From Chrysaora quinquecirrha (lineage: Eukaryota; Cnidaria; Scyphozoa; Semaeostomeae; Pelagiidae), in NCBI GenBank assembly GCA_014526335.1, contig JACTAT010000024.1, positions 1,282,375-1,346,374 of the forward strand: a stretch of 64,000 nucleotides of DNA. Reading direction: 5' to 3'. The notes beneath the pieces are model-generated. The model searched no databases. It was not told the origin of the DNA and worked only from the letters and a program-made list of their open reading frames with translations. Made by a program: the position numbers and the translations under genes. Below, piece after piece: positions 23,650-34,400 of the stretch (the stretch's first letter is position 1; every line of letters begins with the position of its first letter).

Positions 23650-24156
23650 AACTTGAACATCTTTTGATTCCTACATCACAAACGGCGTCTTGTTCAGCTT
23701 CTTCATCAATACGGCTTTATAACTTTATAATTTATAACTCTGTTTTTAAAATTGATCATTTCATCAATGACCTTTGAATACCTCTCGATTTTGGTGTGGC
23801 AACTTTTGCATGACACTGAAGACAAATTGGGATCCCTTGTTATCTCACATCCTAGCACTTTGTTAATTAATGCTTGAAACTCTGCAGCTTTTAAAGATAA
23901 TCTGCCATGATTCTCAAAATATTATACGCTGGCTTTTGTTATTTTTAATAAAATCAAAATCACAAAATGACAGCTAAAATCAGGTAGCAATTTCTTCACA
24001 GTATACTTTGGTTGGTGTGACCGCCATTTATAGAAAAATTGTTGTCAAAAAGTCAACCAAACTGTGATCTATTCGATCTGTTCACACAGTGAATCACTAC
24101 AATCATGATCAATGATCACCAAAAGTTCATTCCAGAATCACGAAAATTATCCAGAA
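23650..24156. other. element-internal non-coding right flank
   Basis: This is AT-rich sequence between the 5' part of the DUF6589 gene and the right TIR. It is the likely promoter side of that gene, but no motif can be supported. Confidence 0.35.
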
Positions 24157-24247
24157 CGAGATCGTGTATTGTCTAGCCCAGAGCCTCTCTTGCTCTCTCT
24201 CTCCTTTTTTAAATTTTCTTTTTTAGTAGGCTCTGGTACCCAGGGTA
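24157..24247 (-). repeat. right TIR of the RecQ/DUF6589 element
   Basis: This 91-bp arm is inverted relative to the left arm, with the same CCAGAGCC/GGCTCTGG inner pair and a CT-rich tract. The terminal 19 bases differ from the left arm at one position. Confidence 0.9.
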
Positions 24248-24256
24248 ATAAGTCAG
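24248..24256. repeat. 9-bp target-site duplication, right copy
   Basis: ATAAGTCAG lies directly after the right terminus ...CCCAGGGTA and is identical to the left copy at 17,426-17,434. Confidence 0.9.
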
Positions 24257-25300
24257 GGGTAGTTGTGGTGGTTGATGCAGTAGGAATTATCTGAAAAGAG
24301 GAATCTCCTGTGAGAGGAAACAGATTTTCTGGATCAGGCATTTCCGTTTCTTTGTCTTGATTTATGGCCACCTCATTTTCTTCTACTTCATATTCCCATG
24401 TTGGTCCTCTGTGCAAGCTCACCCATTTTGTTCCAAAATTTGCATACATAGTCACTTGCCACTCTTCATAATCCTTCTCACACCTTAAATTATTTGTCTT
24501 ATCTTTTGAAAAAATTTAACCATGTAATCAAAGAGACCATAAGGCATCTGTCCTATAGGGAGACGTGTCTGTTGACCATTGGTCCTCAGTGTAAAACATT
24601 TTGCAGCATGGTGTATGAGATTTTCTTTTCCTCCATCATGAAGGTTTTACTGCATCGATGTACACAGGTAAACAATCAGGAGGGAACTTTTGTACCACAT
24701 TACTATCATTAAATAAATCGGTTAAGTACATTGAAAATATTTGCTGGAGTAACTGAAATTTCATGTTCATAGTCAAGCCATGGTAAATTTTGTAACACTC
24801 ATTAAGAGCTTCAACAGGTGAGGTAAATGATTGAGGAAGAGAATCAGATGTGGTAGCAAATTGTGCAAAATCTGATTCATAATCAACATTGAAGAATTCC
24901 TCAGCTTCCTCAATGCTTTTAAAAGTAGGAAAAAGATATTGGGTCACCTTATTCCTCATTGCTGATGGTGTATGTTTTGCTTTGCATGACTTTTCCGCAA
25001 CGTTATCAGCACATGCAGCCCAGAAAGCTTGTTTTTTGCGTTTAGGCCAGGCAGAATCCTCAGTTTGCCTGTCCCAATACAGTGCAATGTATTGGACAAG
25101 TTGAGAAAGTTCCTCTTGAGTCCAGGCATATGTTTGGCCACGCTTGAGAGGTTCTTTCTCACTTGGTGAAAATAGCTCTTTCGTGAGTTACCTTCATTAC
25201 TGCTTTGTTTTGATAACGGTTTACCAGGAGTATTTCCTTCCGAATGATACTTCTTTTTGCATCTATAGCAAATGAAATTCTTATGAACTCCATTTATTTA
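24257..25300 (-). pseudogene. unrecognised minus-strand gene, 5' part, split by transposon
   Basis: Reading leftwards from about 25,300: NFICYRCKKKYHSEGNTPGK (a possible C-x-x-C zinc motif), AWTQEELSQLVQYIALYWDR and KKQAFWAACADNVAEKS (a Myb/SANT-like tryptophan pattern). Then AMRNKVTQYLFPTFKSIEEA, ALNECYKIYHGLTMNMKFQL, MYANFGTKWVSLHRGPTWEY and an acidic/Thr-rich linker ending TTTTTPDLL at the insertion site. Frameshifts occur near 25,160 and 24,640-24,500. The frame at the target site is the same phase as the downstream part at 17,434, so both were one exon. Function unknown. The Myb-like reading is my inference from spacing of W residues. Confidence 0.5.
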
Positions 25301-27700
25301 AAGAAGGTTAGCCATTAATAATAGGAAACTGGTAGTATAATAATAATTCAATGTATTTTGTTAATTTTGACGGTTTTATAATTATTTAGCGATTCGCTGA
25401 AAGACAGCGGATATGGGCCTAAATGGAGACCCTGGCTTATAATGGCGTCCAAATTAGCGAGAAACACTAATATAGAAAGTGTTCTATCAGCCATTAGCCT
25501 TGGGGCTCATAGGGGTTTATAAAAGATTCATAGATGGAAGGGCTTAGAAGATTTTTCCAGCTTTTTCTTCATTGAACCTCGTTTAGTTTTACGAATAAAG
25601 CCACTCAAAACATGCCATCACAAAACGTGCGATCACAAAACGTGCTCATCTTGAAGCGTCTTATTTGGTATGATTTTGATACCGAAACAATCCAAATTTG
25701 TAAGCAGCCTAGGCAGAGAGGTTGAAAATATTACTTATTAATGCTTATTAGTGTTTATATAAAAATATCAATTAACAACTTACTTTCAAATTTTGTGAAA
25801 AAATTTGTCCACCGGTTCACCATCAGCTTTCGCAGCAAAAGCACCCATGCACGCATGCGCAACTTCGTTTCATACCTCCTCTGGTCTTGTGCTTTATGCG
25901 AATCTTGGACATCAAATTCGTATCTTCTGGAACCTGAACCACTGTTTATATGAAGCACAGCAGGATAGTTGAGTTTTATCTTCCAACCTTCATTAGTGTC
26001 CAAAAATTAGCGTATTATCTTGACCAGGTTCTTCCTTTTTTCCATGGTTGCCTTTGAGAAAAGTTGCTCAACTTTAATGGTATGAAAAACCAAGCAGGAA
26101 CACCGTGACGCAGAAAACAAAAGATAAACTATGGTTTCGAATTAAAATATTTTTTAAAAAACTAATATTTCGCTCTGCCAAGCAGGGCTTCTTCAGAGTG
26201 TGATAGAATCGAAAAAATTTTTTAACAGATTTAATGGTATGCTTGGAGCCACCAGAAGCATGGTACTTCTTTTCAACAATGGCACTAGTCTTAGAGATAA
26301 CTCTGTTTGCATTCTGCCATGAAATGAATTCTGTGTATATTGGCCTTGAAGAGAGACTATTACTTTGTTTTCTCTCTACAATATGGGCACGATCAGAGAT
26401 ATTGCTCTATCATGGTTTTGCAGTCATCCCAACTCTCAAAGTTCTTTTTAGATTCAGGAAATCCATGGAACACGGATTAGATACAAGAGAAGGATTGAAA
26501 CAATGCTACATTTATATTAACTTGTATCTTACATGTCAGATATGAGACGGAAGTCAATTTTAGGCTTATAAGAACAATAAACAGCAAAATTGGTTGATAA
26601 GCTTGTCCCAGATTGAGAAAATTGCAGCAATGGATTTTCGAGAAAAGGCTGGATATTAGCAAGCAATGCAAAACGATGTGCCAGACTCAAAATGAATGTC
26701 AGAAAACTGTGTTTGTCGATATAAGGTACACTCTTTTTATAAGAACCAGGAAAGTTCGATTGAGGTTGGCTCTTCTTAAGTTTAGTTTTTGAGTCTGAAA
26801 TGTTCTTAATATGTTCTTAATTCCAAGGTTACTTAGATATTTATGTTTTTAAGTGAATGTCCGTAATGGTATGTATGATCTCCAGTGAATGTTTGTGTAA
26901 AAATGCAGCATTCTTGTCTATTTTTCTGTGCGCATGCTTTATACATTCAGTCTGACTGTCTTACTTTCATAGTAGGTCAATAAGCGTAGGGCTTATGAAA
27001 AGGCCAGCCTCAGTTTCTTCTTACTTTGTTCTTAAAATCTAAACAAAATCCAGGCTCGTGTTCTTATAAATTGTTCTTATATAAAAAATAGTGCATATTG
27101 ATAGAGTGATAGAATGGTGCAAACACAGCGCTAGGATTCAAATTCTAGATTAATTGAAAAGTTGATCTACAGACCTTTCAGATATTAGATTTTTATGTGT
27201 TGCAATGGCAAGAAGCCCACTGCTATCCACCCTTGCCCTTTTGCTGAAATGGCCTTGATAATTTCAAAAGTGCAGTTCCTTGCAGTTTCGCCTTTATCAT
27301 TTTCATAAATAGTTTCATCTGGCATAATGAATTCTGTTCCGTTGTGTCAGGAGAGTGGTACGTCCATGTGCTCTTTTGCAAAATACTAGCGAACTGATGA
27401 GCAAGTGTTCCGTGCATGTCAACTCATATCAGACTCAACAAAATTCACACTGCAGCTTTTCAAACGTAGTCTCATTGCACAAATAATGTGCCAGAGAAGG
27501 GGAGTGGTAATAAACTAAGATGTATGTGGAGATATTGTTGATAGTAGGGGTATCAAGAAAGAATTGAGAAAAACCCAAGTTCCATTACTTTAATGGAACT
27601 CCCTTGATAGTTCTTGTTTTCCACAGGAATCCCGTGCGTATGCGGGCGGCAGGGTCAAAATTGATTGAGCATGCTTTGGGGTGGAATTTAAGTGGTAGGA
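25301..27700. other. non-coding nuclear DNA
   Basis: There is no recognised gene. Small frames at 25,755-26,003 (-), 26,234-26,545 (+) and 27,223-27,417 (-) match nothing I know. Around 26,160-26,220 a GCAGGGCTTCTTCAGAGTGT block looks like the kind of sequence seen in repeat tails but cannot be assigned. Confidence 0.4.
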
Positions 27701-27705
27701 TCTCT

Positions 27706-28130
27706 TCAATGCCCAACTCTGTGACTTGGGCATTGAACCATGAACTTGAAATGCTCAGTGCCGAAGTCTATGTGTTCGGCACTTTGCCTCATTTTGATGT
27801 TGAATGCCCAAGTCATAGAGTTCGGCACTTCACCTCGTTTTGAAGTTCAATGCCAAACCCCCAGAGTTCGGCACTGGACACTCATGACTCAATTCTTCAA
27901 TGCCCAACTCAGCGAGTTTGGCACTTCGCCTCGTTTTGACTTTTCATTGCCCAGCTCAAAGAGTTCGGCACTTCGCCTTGTTATGATACTCAATGCCGAA
28001 CCCCTAGAGTTCAGCACTGGACACTCGGGACTCGATTCTTCAATGGCCAACTCATAGAGTTTGGCACTTTGCCTCGTTTTGCCTTTTCAATGCCCAGCTG
28101 ACAGAGTACGGCACTTCGCCTTGTTTCTAT
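27706..28130. repeat. minisatellite with three-unit higher-order pattern and hairpin units
   Basis: Tandem units of about 46-50 bp share TCAATGCCCAACTC, a short spacer, GAGTTCGGCACTTCGCCTCG. From about 27,846 the units fall into an A-B-C order (A ends in GGACACTC.GGACTC; B ends CTCGTTTTGACTT; C ends CCTTGTTATG-like), giving a period near 144 bp repeated twice (A at about 27,846 and 27,990). Each unit holds an imperfect inverted repeat, TGCC-AACTC against GAGTT-GGCA, so every unit could fold as a hairpin. It lies just upstream of the DDB1 exons. Confidence 0.8.
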
Positions 28131-28200
28131 GTTGGCATGTTGTCTTGATTGCGTGCTGCACTAAATTGCATAACTCGGAAGCAGCATCTAAGCTGAAAGC

Positions 28201-28351
28201 ATGGCAGAGAGAATACGAAATTCCATTAAAGAAGCTCAAAGGTTGCTGAAAGAGGCGGAAAAAGATTTGATGGTAGTATGGACAGAGATAAAGAAACTGT
28301 CGAAAATGTCGCTCCTTCTTGTGACGATGACAGAGTACTGCAAAACTTCCG
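28201..28351 (+). CDS. candidate short 5' exon with ATG, phase-compatible with DDB1
   Basis: ATG 28,201 opens a frame (MAERIRNSIKEAQRLLKEAE, then a mixed helix) that meets a donor CCG/GTAAGT at 28,352. The exon ends in phase 1, which fits the phase of the DDB1 exon that starts at 28,407. The sequence is not DDB1. It could be the first exon of a transcript that starts here and makes a short C-terminal DDB1 form, or simply a chance frame beside the minisatellite. No promoter motif is evident. Confidence 0.3.
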
Positions 28352-28406
28352 GTAAGTAGTTCTTGAATCATGTCATAGCTTTTAAAACTCCTTATCTTAT
28401 TCTCAG

Positions 28407-31400
28407 GGTCGTTTTCTGAACGAAAAAGGTCACGCTAGGAACCCAACCAATCATTTTACGCACATTCAGATCGCAAGTGGCAGCCAATGTCTTTGCTTGC
28501 TCTGATCGGCTTACTGTAATCTACTCGAGCAACAGGAAATTGGTCTTCTCGAATGTTAACCTCAAGGTAAAATATTGATTTGATTTTTCTAGTTAATCTA
28601 TACCTTATGCAATATCAGATCTACATTGTTCTATGTGTAAATACATGGATCCCGTTACTATGACGGAATTCCCTGAAAATTCCTGGAAATCAAACTTTTC
28701 AACAGAAATCTCGTATGGATTTTCGTAGAGTGAAAACCCTCTTGAAGGAAAACCGTACTTGAGAGCCGCTACCCGGGTGTTGCTCAGACTCAGTTAAGAG
28801 GTAGAATTTTCCGTTCACTTCTCAGGTGAAGTGAGGTGTTGAGGAGCTGTACGCTTTTAACAGTTTAAGGTTCGCTGACGATGTAGACCTGCTGGAAGAA
28901 AGTGAAGAGAAATTGAGAGAAATTACGCAAATGTGATACTAGCATGAGATGTGGCATGAGAATTTGCACTGAAAAGTCAAAAGCATTTATCAGTGACTCA
29001 ATTCAATAAATCCGTCTATCTAATGCAGTAATGTGTTGCGATCGAAAAGCCTGTTTGTGTTAAAATTATTTCTTCAAGGTTAAAGAAATTCCCTTTTTGA
29101 ATATCGGGGTACGAGTGCTGAAAGTTGGTTTGTACAAATTGGTTTGTTGGAAAAACTTCTATCGTATATTATCGTATATTATTTCTTTGTTTCAGGATGT
29201 TAGCTATGTTTGCCAGTTGAACTCAGAAGGCTACAAAGATAGGTATGTTTGACTGTATTGCAATGTACTGTCATTTGCGAATTTAGGCAATCTGGTTGAT
29301 GTTACCTAATGAAAGGAGAACATTTTCTCGCTCACGAACTACTTTCCCTAAATTTTGAAACCTGCCATGTTCTGACTGTATTTCACGGTACTATCATAAG
29401 CGATTTCCTCAGCTTTTGCCAAATTTGGGCTATCTTTAGGCCAAAATAGAATAATTGTTTTCCTCACGATTAGTTGTCTTCGTTTATATTTGACACCTGT
29501 CAGTCAAGCGACTTAGGTTGGTTAACGTGGACACATATACTGCTTGTTTATTTCTTATTCAAAATTGTAATAAATTTGCAGTACTGCCGAGAGAGGGGCA
29601 GACAGGGTAGTGCCCTTGGCCTCAGATTCGGATAGAGGCTAGTAAAATAAGGCTTTTCATTTTGAGAAGAATTTTTTAATGTACTAAGAAGCGAAGCATC
29701 TTAAGAGGCATCTTTATGGAGAAAAAGACGCCGTTCCCAGGAGAGTATTTTTCTTTTTAAATGGACAATGGTAGAAACGCCGGAAATATTTTGGTCCTTC
29801 TGTAGCCCGATTGGCTGTAAGACGCTTTCTCCATGGCCCTTAGAGGCTCTTGGCGGTCCTGCAAATACATTCCGAATGAATATATGAAAGATGTTAGCAA
29901 AATTCTACTTCAATAATGTTTTCTTTTAGCCTTGCTGTGGCTGATAAAAACACCCTAACGATAGGCACAATTGATGAAATTCAAAAGCTGCATATTCGAA
30001 CAGTTCCTCTTGGAGAATCACCAAGGTATTGAGTATAAAGCGTATAAATCTATCCTATTTACAAACATATAACAGAAAACATCTTCAACTGACTTTGAAA
30101 CATTGTTAAAAAATAGTTTGTGCAACTTTTTCCGCAATGTTTCATTAGACAGTAATTTCAGAATGCTTCAACGTTTAATGATGAAGAGGCAGACGATAGT
30201 TTACAACATTGTCTTGGGAAAAACAACGTGAAAATTGAGAGGAAGCCAAAAACTAAGCGGGAACTTCAGGAAATTCAACATTTAACTTCTGATTGCAACA
30301 GTGAAATGACTGAATTCATTACTTCTCGTTCGTTTTAGGCGTATTGCCTATCAGGAAGCCACTCAATCATTTGGCGTCATAACATCTAGAATTGAAATCA
30401 AAGATTCTGTGACTGGCAAGACGATACCAACGCATCCTTCCGCAAGCACATCTGCTGCAAGTACTGCCGCTTATACTTCTACGTCAGATGGGGATACCAT
30501 TATGGCAAGCAATAGCAAAACAGTTGACAAGATTCCTTATGGAGAAGAGGTTGAGTTGTGCTCGCTGCTTGTGATTGATCAACATACATTTGAAGGTAAA
30601 GTAAACACCGTATATTAGCATCATGAATCAATTTTCAAGCGCTAGAAAAGTGTAACTTTGCACCTAGTTTACGTTGAGGATATTTTGTGACATTGCGGCA
30701 TTGAAGAATCGATAACTTGAAGTTTTAGGAAATTTCAATTCAGGCAGCCTTTCGTTGAAGAGTTTTTGTGACTATTCACAGATCAAGTGGTTTAGCAAAG
30801 ATACCTGCTGTCTCAAAGCCACTTTACAGGGTCTTTACTGGGGGGTGCATTCTGTCGTTGTTTTAAACAGGGGACAAAATGTTAATGTTGAAAACAATAG
30901 AAATGGAGGGGGACTAGGCAAATGTCCCCTTGTTAGTACATTAATGGAAGTCTTGTCTTTTTTTTTATTAAGACATCCAAAATGATCCTTAGGCCCTGCG
31001 AAACGATCAAACATTGTTTGATAAACATTTGAGATCTGCTTGTCAAGCAAAATGTTTGACCGTTTGGCCACGTCCAAAAACATTGCTCGTCCAACATTTT
31101 TTGTTGGCGTCGAGCAAAAATGTTTTTTTAACTTTTTCTGAAACATCACGCCATAAATTTTGCTTTCTTTTTCTTGTCAAGCAATGTTCGTTCGTTTGCC
31201 TGCCTTTCCAACATTGCTTGTCAAGCATTTTTTTTTATCGTCAAACTTCAAGAACTTGCAACATTTTGGCACCTAGCAACATTACTTAGCAACAAGGCGT
31301 TCGTGCTTGCGCATTAGCAATGACTTCGTTGTTCCAAAATGTTGGACTGCAATGTTTTTGGACGTGGCCAAACGGTCAAACAGTTTTTATAAAGTTTTTG

Positions 31401-34400
31401 TTCGACATTTGTGCTTACAAATAACTATTATCATTATGAGTCTAAATTAATTAAAGGCAAACCCAACTACATTGGCAGTTTGGGTCTGTCCATTTTTAAT
31501 ATACTGTATCTGTTCTATTAATTTTCATTCAGAAGTTGTGCAGCCTTATGGTTGAGGGCTTCGGCTCAATATCGAAGCGTTTTAAGCCAGGCTTGTGTAT
31601 GTCAAACTACGATACGATAGAACTAACGCCAACTAGTTGTAACAGCTAACCTATGTCGACATGTCATCAGTTAGCCAGAGTTTATTGGATAAATGGAGAG
31701 ACCGTGGCTCGAACCCACAATATTCTCGATGTGAGCCCAGCACGCCAACCACTGCGCCGCAGAGACCAATCATCGCCAATTAGCAGTCGCCGCAGAGACC
31801 AATCATCGCCAATTAGCAGTCGGCAACTTGTTCTGACTGTGCACTATGTCGACATACGCCGATAGATTTTTATTGTTTAAGAACTCATTTTCGCTCATCC
31901 CAATTTTACCAATTTAGTTGCAACTCAGTGGATCCATGCCGTTTCTCTGGTTCCTTTAGTTTTTTCTGAAACTTGATTCCCAGGTAAACTTGTGCAAGTG
32001 GCATCAAAAGAAGTCAATGGTGCACCTTATTGCCTTCAAGAATTCAATGGAAAAATACTTGCTGGCATTAACAGTGCTGTGAGTATCCACCCTTAAGAAA
32101 TATATTTTGAGTTTGTCTTATAATATAATACCATCTAAAATTGGCGGCACGACACTCCTGAAAATGTCCTGTTACAGAAAATCCTGAAGTTGCTACACGC
32201 TGCGAAAAAAATGCTGTGACGAATTGCTGACAATCAACTCGCGCTGTAAGAACACTTGGTCCTACAAAGTTTTCAGGTAAGCGCGCGAAAACAATGCAAC
32301 GTGATGTGTGTCGCCAGTGCAAAAAACCAGCTACACGTTGCGACATTACTGGTGACATGCCAAAACATTTCGCGAAAAGTTAAACCGAATCAGTATTCTG
32401 CGCGTGTTCTTTAGCTCGCCGAGCATTTTTGTCGAAAATCTATACCTGGCTACACGTGCGACTTTTGGTTTTTCGGTAACGGCAGCAATTCTCTGACGTT
32501 CTGTAACCATTTTAAGCAAAACGTCGCACATCTAGACGCAGCTTTACATCGAAGCATTATAGGCGGACTTTTGTCCCTTGTTTTCCAGCAGTTTGCCATG
32601 TATTTCTGGATTTCTTTCATCCATTTGTTGTTTTTAGCATAAGTACTACGACACTTTGCACCTAAAGCTAATAAAAGGCGAAAAAACCTTGAATATACTC
32701 TTATGATTATTAACATCAGTAGTATACTGAAAAAATATACTAAGGCGGATTGTCCTGTTAGGCCGAGGTTTAACTGGATTAACGAGCGCTATTAAGACCG
32801 TGCTTTTCTATTGGAAGCGTTCTTCTTCGGAGCCATGAAGCTAATACTGAACTTTATAACTTAACAGAGTTTGCATTTCTTTCTTAAGGTAACAATATTC
32901 GAATGGACAGCAGAGAAAGAGCTTCAGCAAGAATGTAGCTACTGTAATGTCATCTTGGCGTTGTATATAAAAACAAAAGGAGATTTTATTTTAGTAAGTC
33001 TGCTCTATATCTACTACTATATTCTATTCAGGCTTCGCCATTCATGACAAATATTTTTATGTGGCTTAATGTTCGGTGCCTTTTATTTTGATCGTAGTTT
33101 AAGTGATTTTCTATATGCAATACTGTACGTTGAAATTTCGTTATCGTCATTAAATTTCATTCTCGTCATTTCGTTCTCATCAATTCATTTCTTAGATTGG
33201 TGATGTCATGCGCTCGATGGCTCTTCTTGCATACAAGCCAATGGAAGGACGAATAGAAGAGGTAAACTTCAATTTTATCTTCGAAAGAGTCTAATTTTTT
33301 CTATGCTGTTTTCCAGTATCCGCAACATTCCATTTCTACTGCTGGCTGGTATGGCTTATTTCGAGGTCTCAATCCGTCAGCAATCCTTTTGGAATATCAA
33401 CGCCAGATTGACCTCTTCACTTGCACTGAGGGTTGTCACTGCCAGGGTTCCTTACGCCCTCAGTGGTTCTTAACGTCCCACTTAGTTTTGAGACGAGCCC
33501 GCCATTTTACGTGATCATCCGAGTCACAGAAACCATGTTCTGTACACCTTGTAATTTGTACTCCCTAGCCTGGATTTGAACCGCAGACCTTAAGCTCAAA
33601 TGGCGCATGTGCTAACCACTACACTACGCAGCCCTCTGTAGTTTAGAAAAAGTCCATAAATCGTTTAATTGTGAAAAGGTCGTGTCGTAATCCGTTATTT
33701 TCGTCAACAGCCTGAAGTGTCCCCGTAGCTAAGTTTCTTCGCCTTACTTGGCTGACCCGCCTCTATGTAAACAGGCCCTTGACCATGTTCACACTTGGTT
33801 AAAAAAACGACAAAATTTTTAACGTTTTTTCTGCGTACGACACAATTGCTTACATTTATAACTACTAGTTAAAAGAGAGTGTTCCTGGAAAGGAACACGA
33901 TAGTTACACCCTTTCAGGAAGCAATTAGGCCTATTTTCACCTCCAAAGGCACCGAATAATTTGGTTCTTCCGTTTTTACAGGACCTCATTATCCACTTTT
34001 GACGTCTTTTGATCATAGCAATATTGCAGCAGGCTAATATAGCTTGGTTTTGCTTTTTAAAGGGATTCTGTCTGTCTGATTTTGATTTTGATTCATAAAC
34101 ACAATTTTGTTATACTGCTTCTCTTAGATTGCGCACGATTTCTCGCCAAACTGGATGACTGCTGTTGAACTTCTCGACGACGATACATTTCTCGGCGCGG
34201 AAAACTCGTTTAACTTGTTCACGTGTCAAAAAGACAGTGCTGCGACAACTGACGAAGAACGAACGAATTTGAACGAAGTTGGGAGATACCATCTCGGTGA
34301 ATTTGTCAATGTTTTCAGGCACGGTGAGTTTTGTTTTATGTTCTTCCCTGTTTCTATTTTATAAGTCCTGTGACGTATTACTGGGATGGCATCACTGGAG

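Larger units (their letters stand above)
17435..24247. mobile_element. 6.8-kb DNA transposon with RecQ-like helicase and DUF6589 gene, AcademH-like
   Basis: The element starts TACCCTGGGTTCCAGAGCC and ends with the inverse of TACCCTGGGTACCAGAGCC (18 of 19 match). Similarity continues for 91-92 bp at each end, and the 9-bp duplication ATAAGTCAG flanks both ends. Inside are a + strand RecQ-like helicase gene (17,662-22,630) and a multi-exon - strand gene with DUF6589-type sequence (18,764-23,144 or beyond). As I recall, Academ elements with a superfamily II helicase are called AcademH; assignment here rests on the helicase and is an inference. The insertion interrupts an exon of a minus-strand gene whose frame is continuous across the single-copy target site. 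The helicase gene is damaged, while long stretches of the DUF6589 gene stay open. Confidence 0.85.

Noticed and set aside
24112..24294. Small + strand frame over the right TIR of the helicase element
   Set aside because: It is read through the TIR and target site and has no conserved protein; similar frames appear by chance in the left arm.
27706..28130. CRISPR-like array
   Set aside because: The genome is animal nuclear DNA, and units differ in both repeat and spacer parts; it is a minisatellite.
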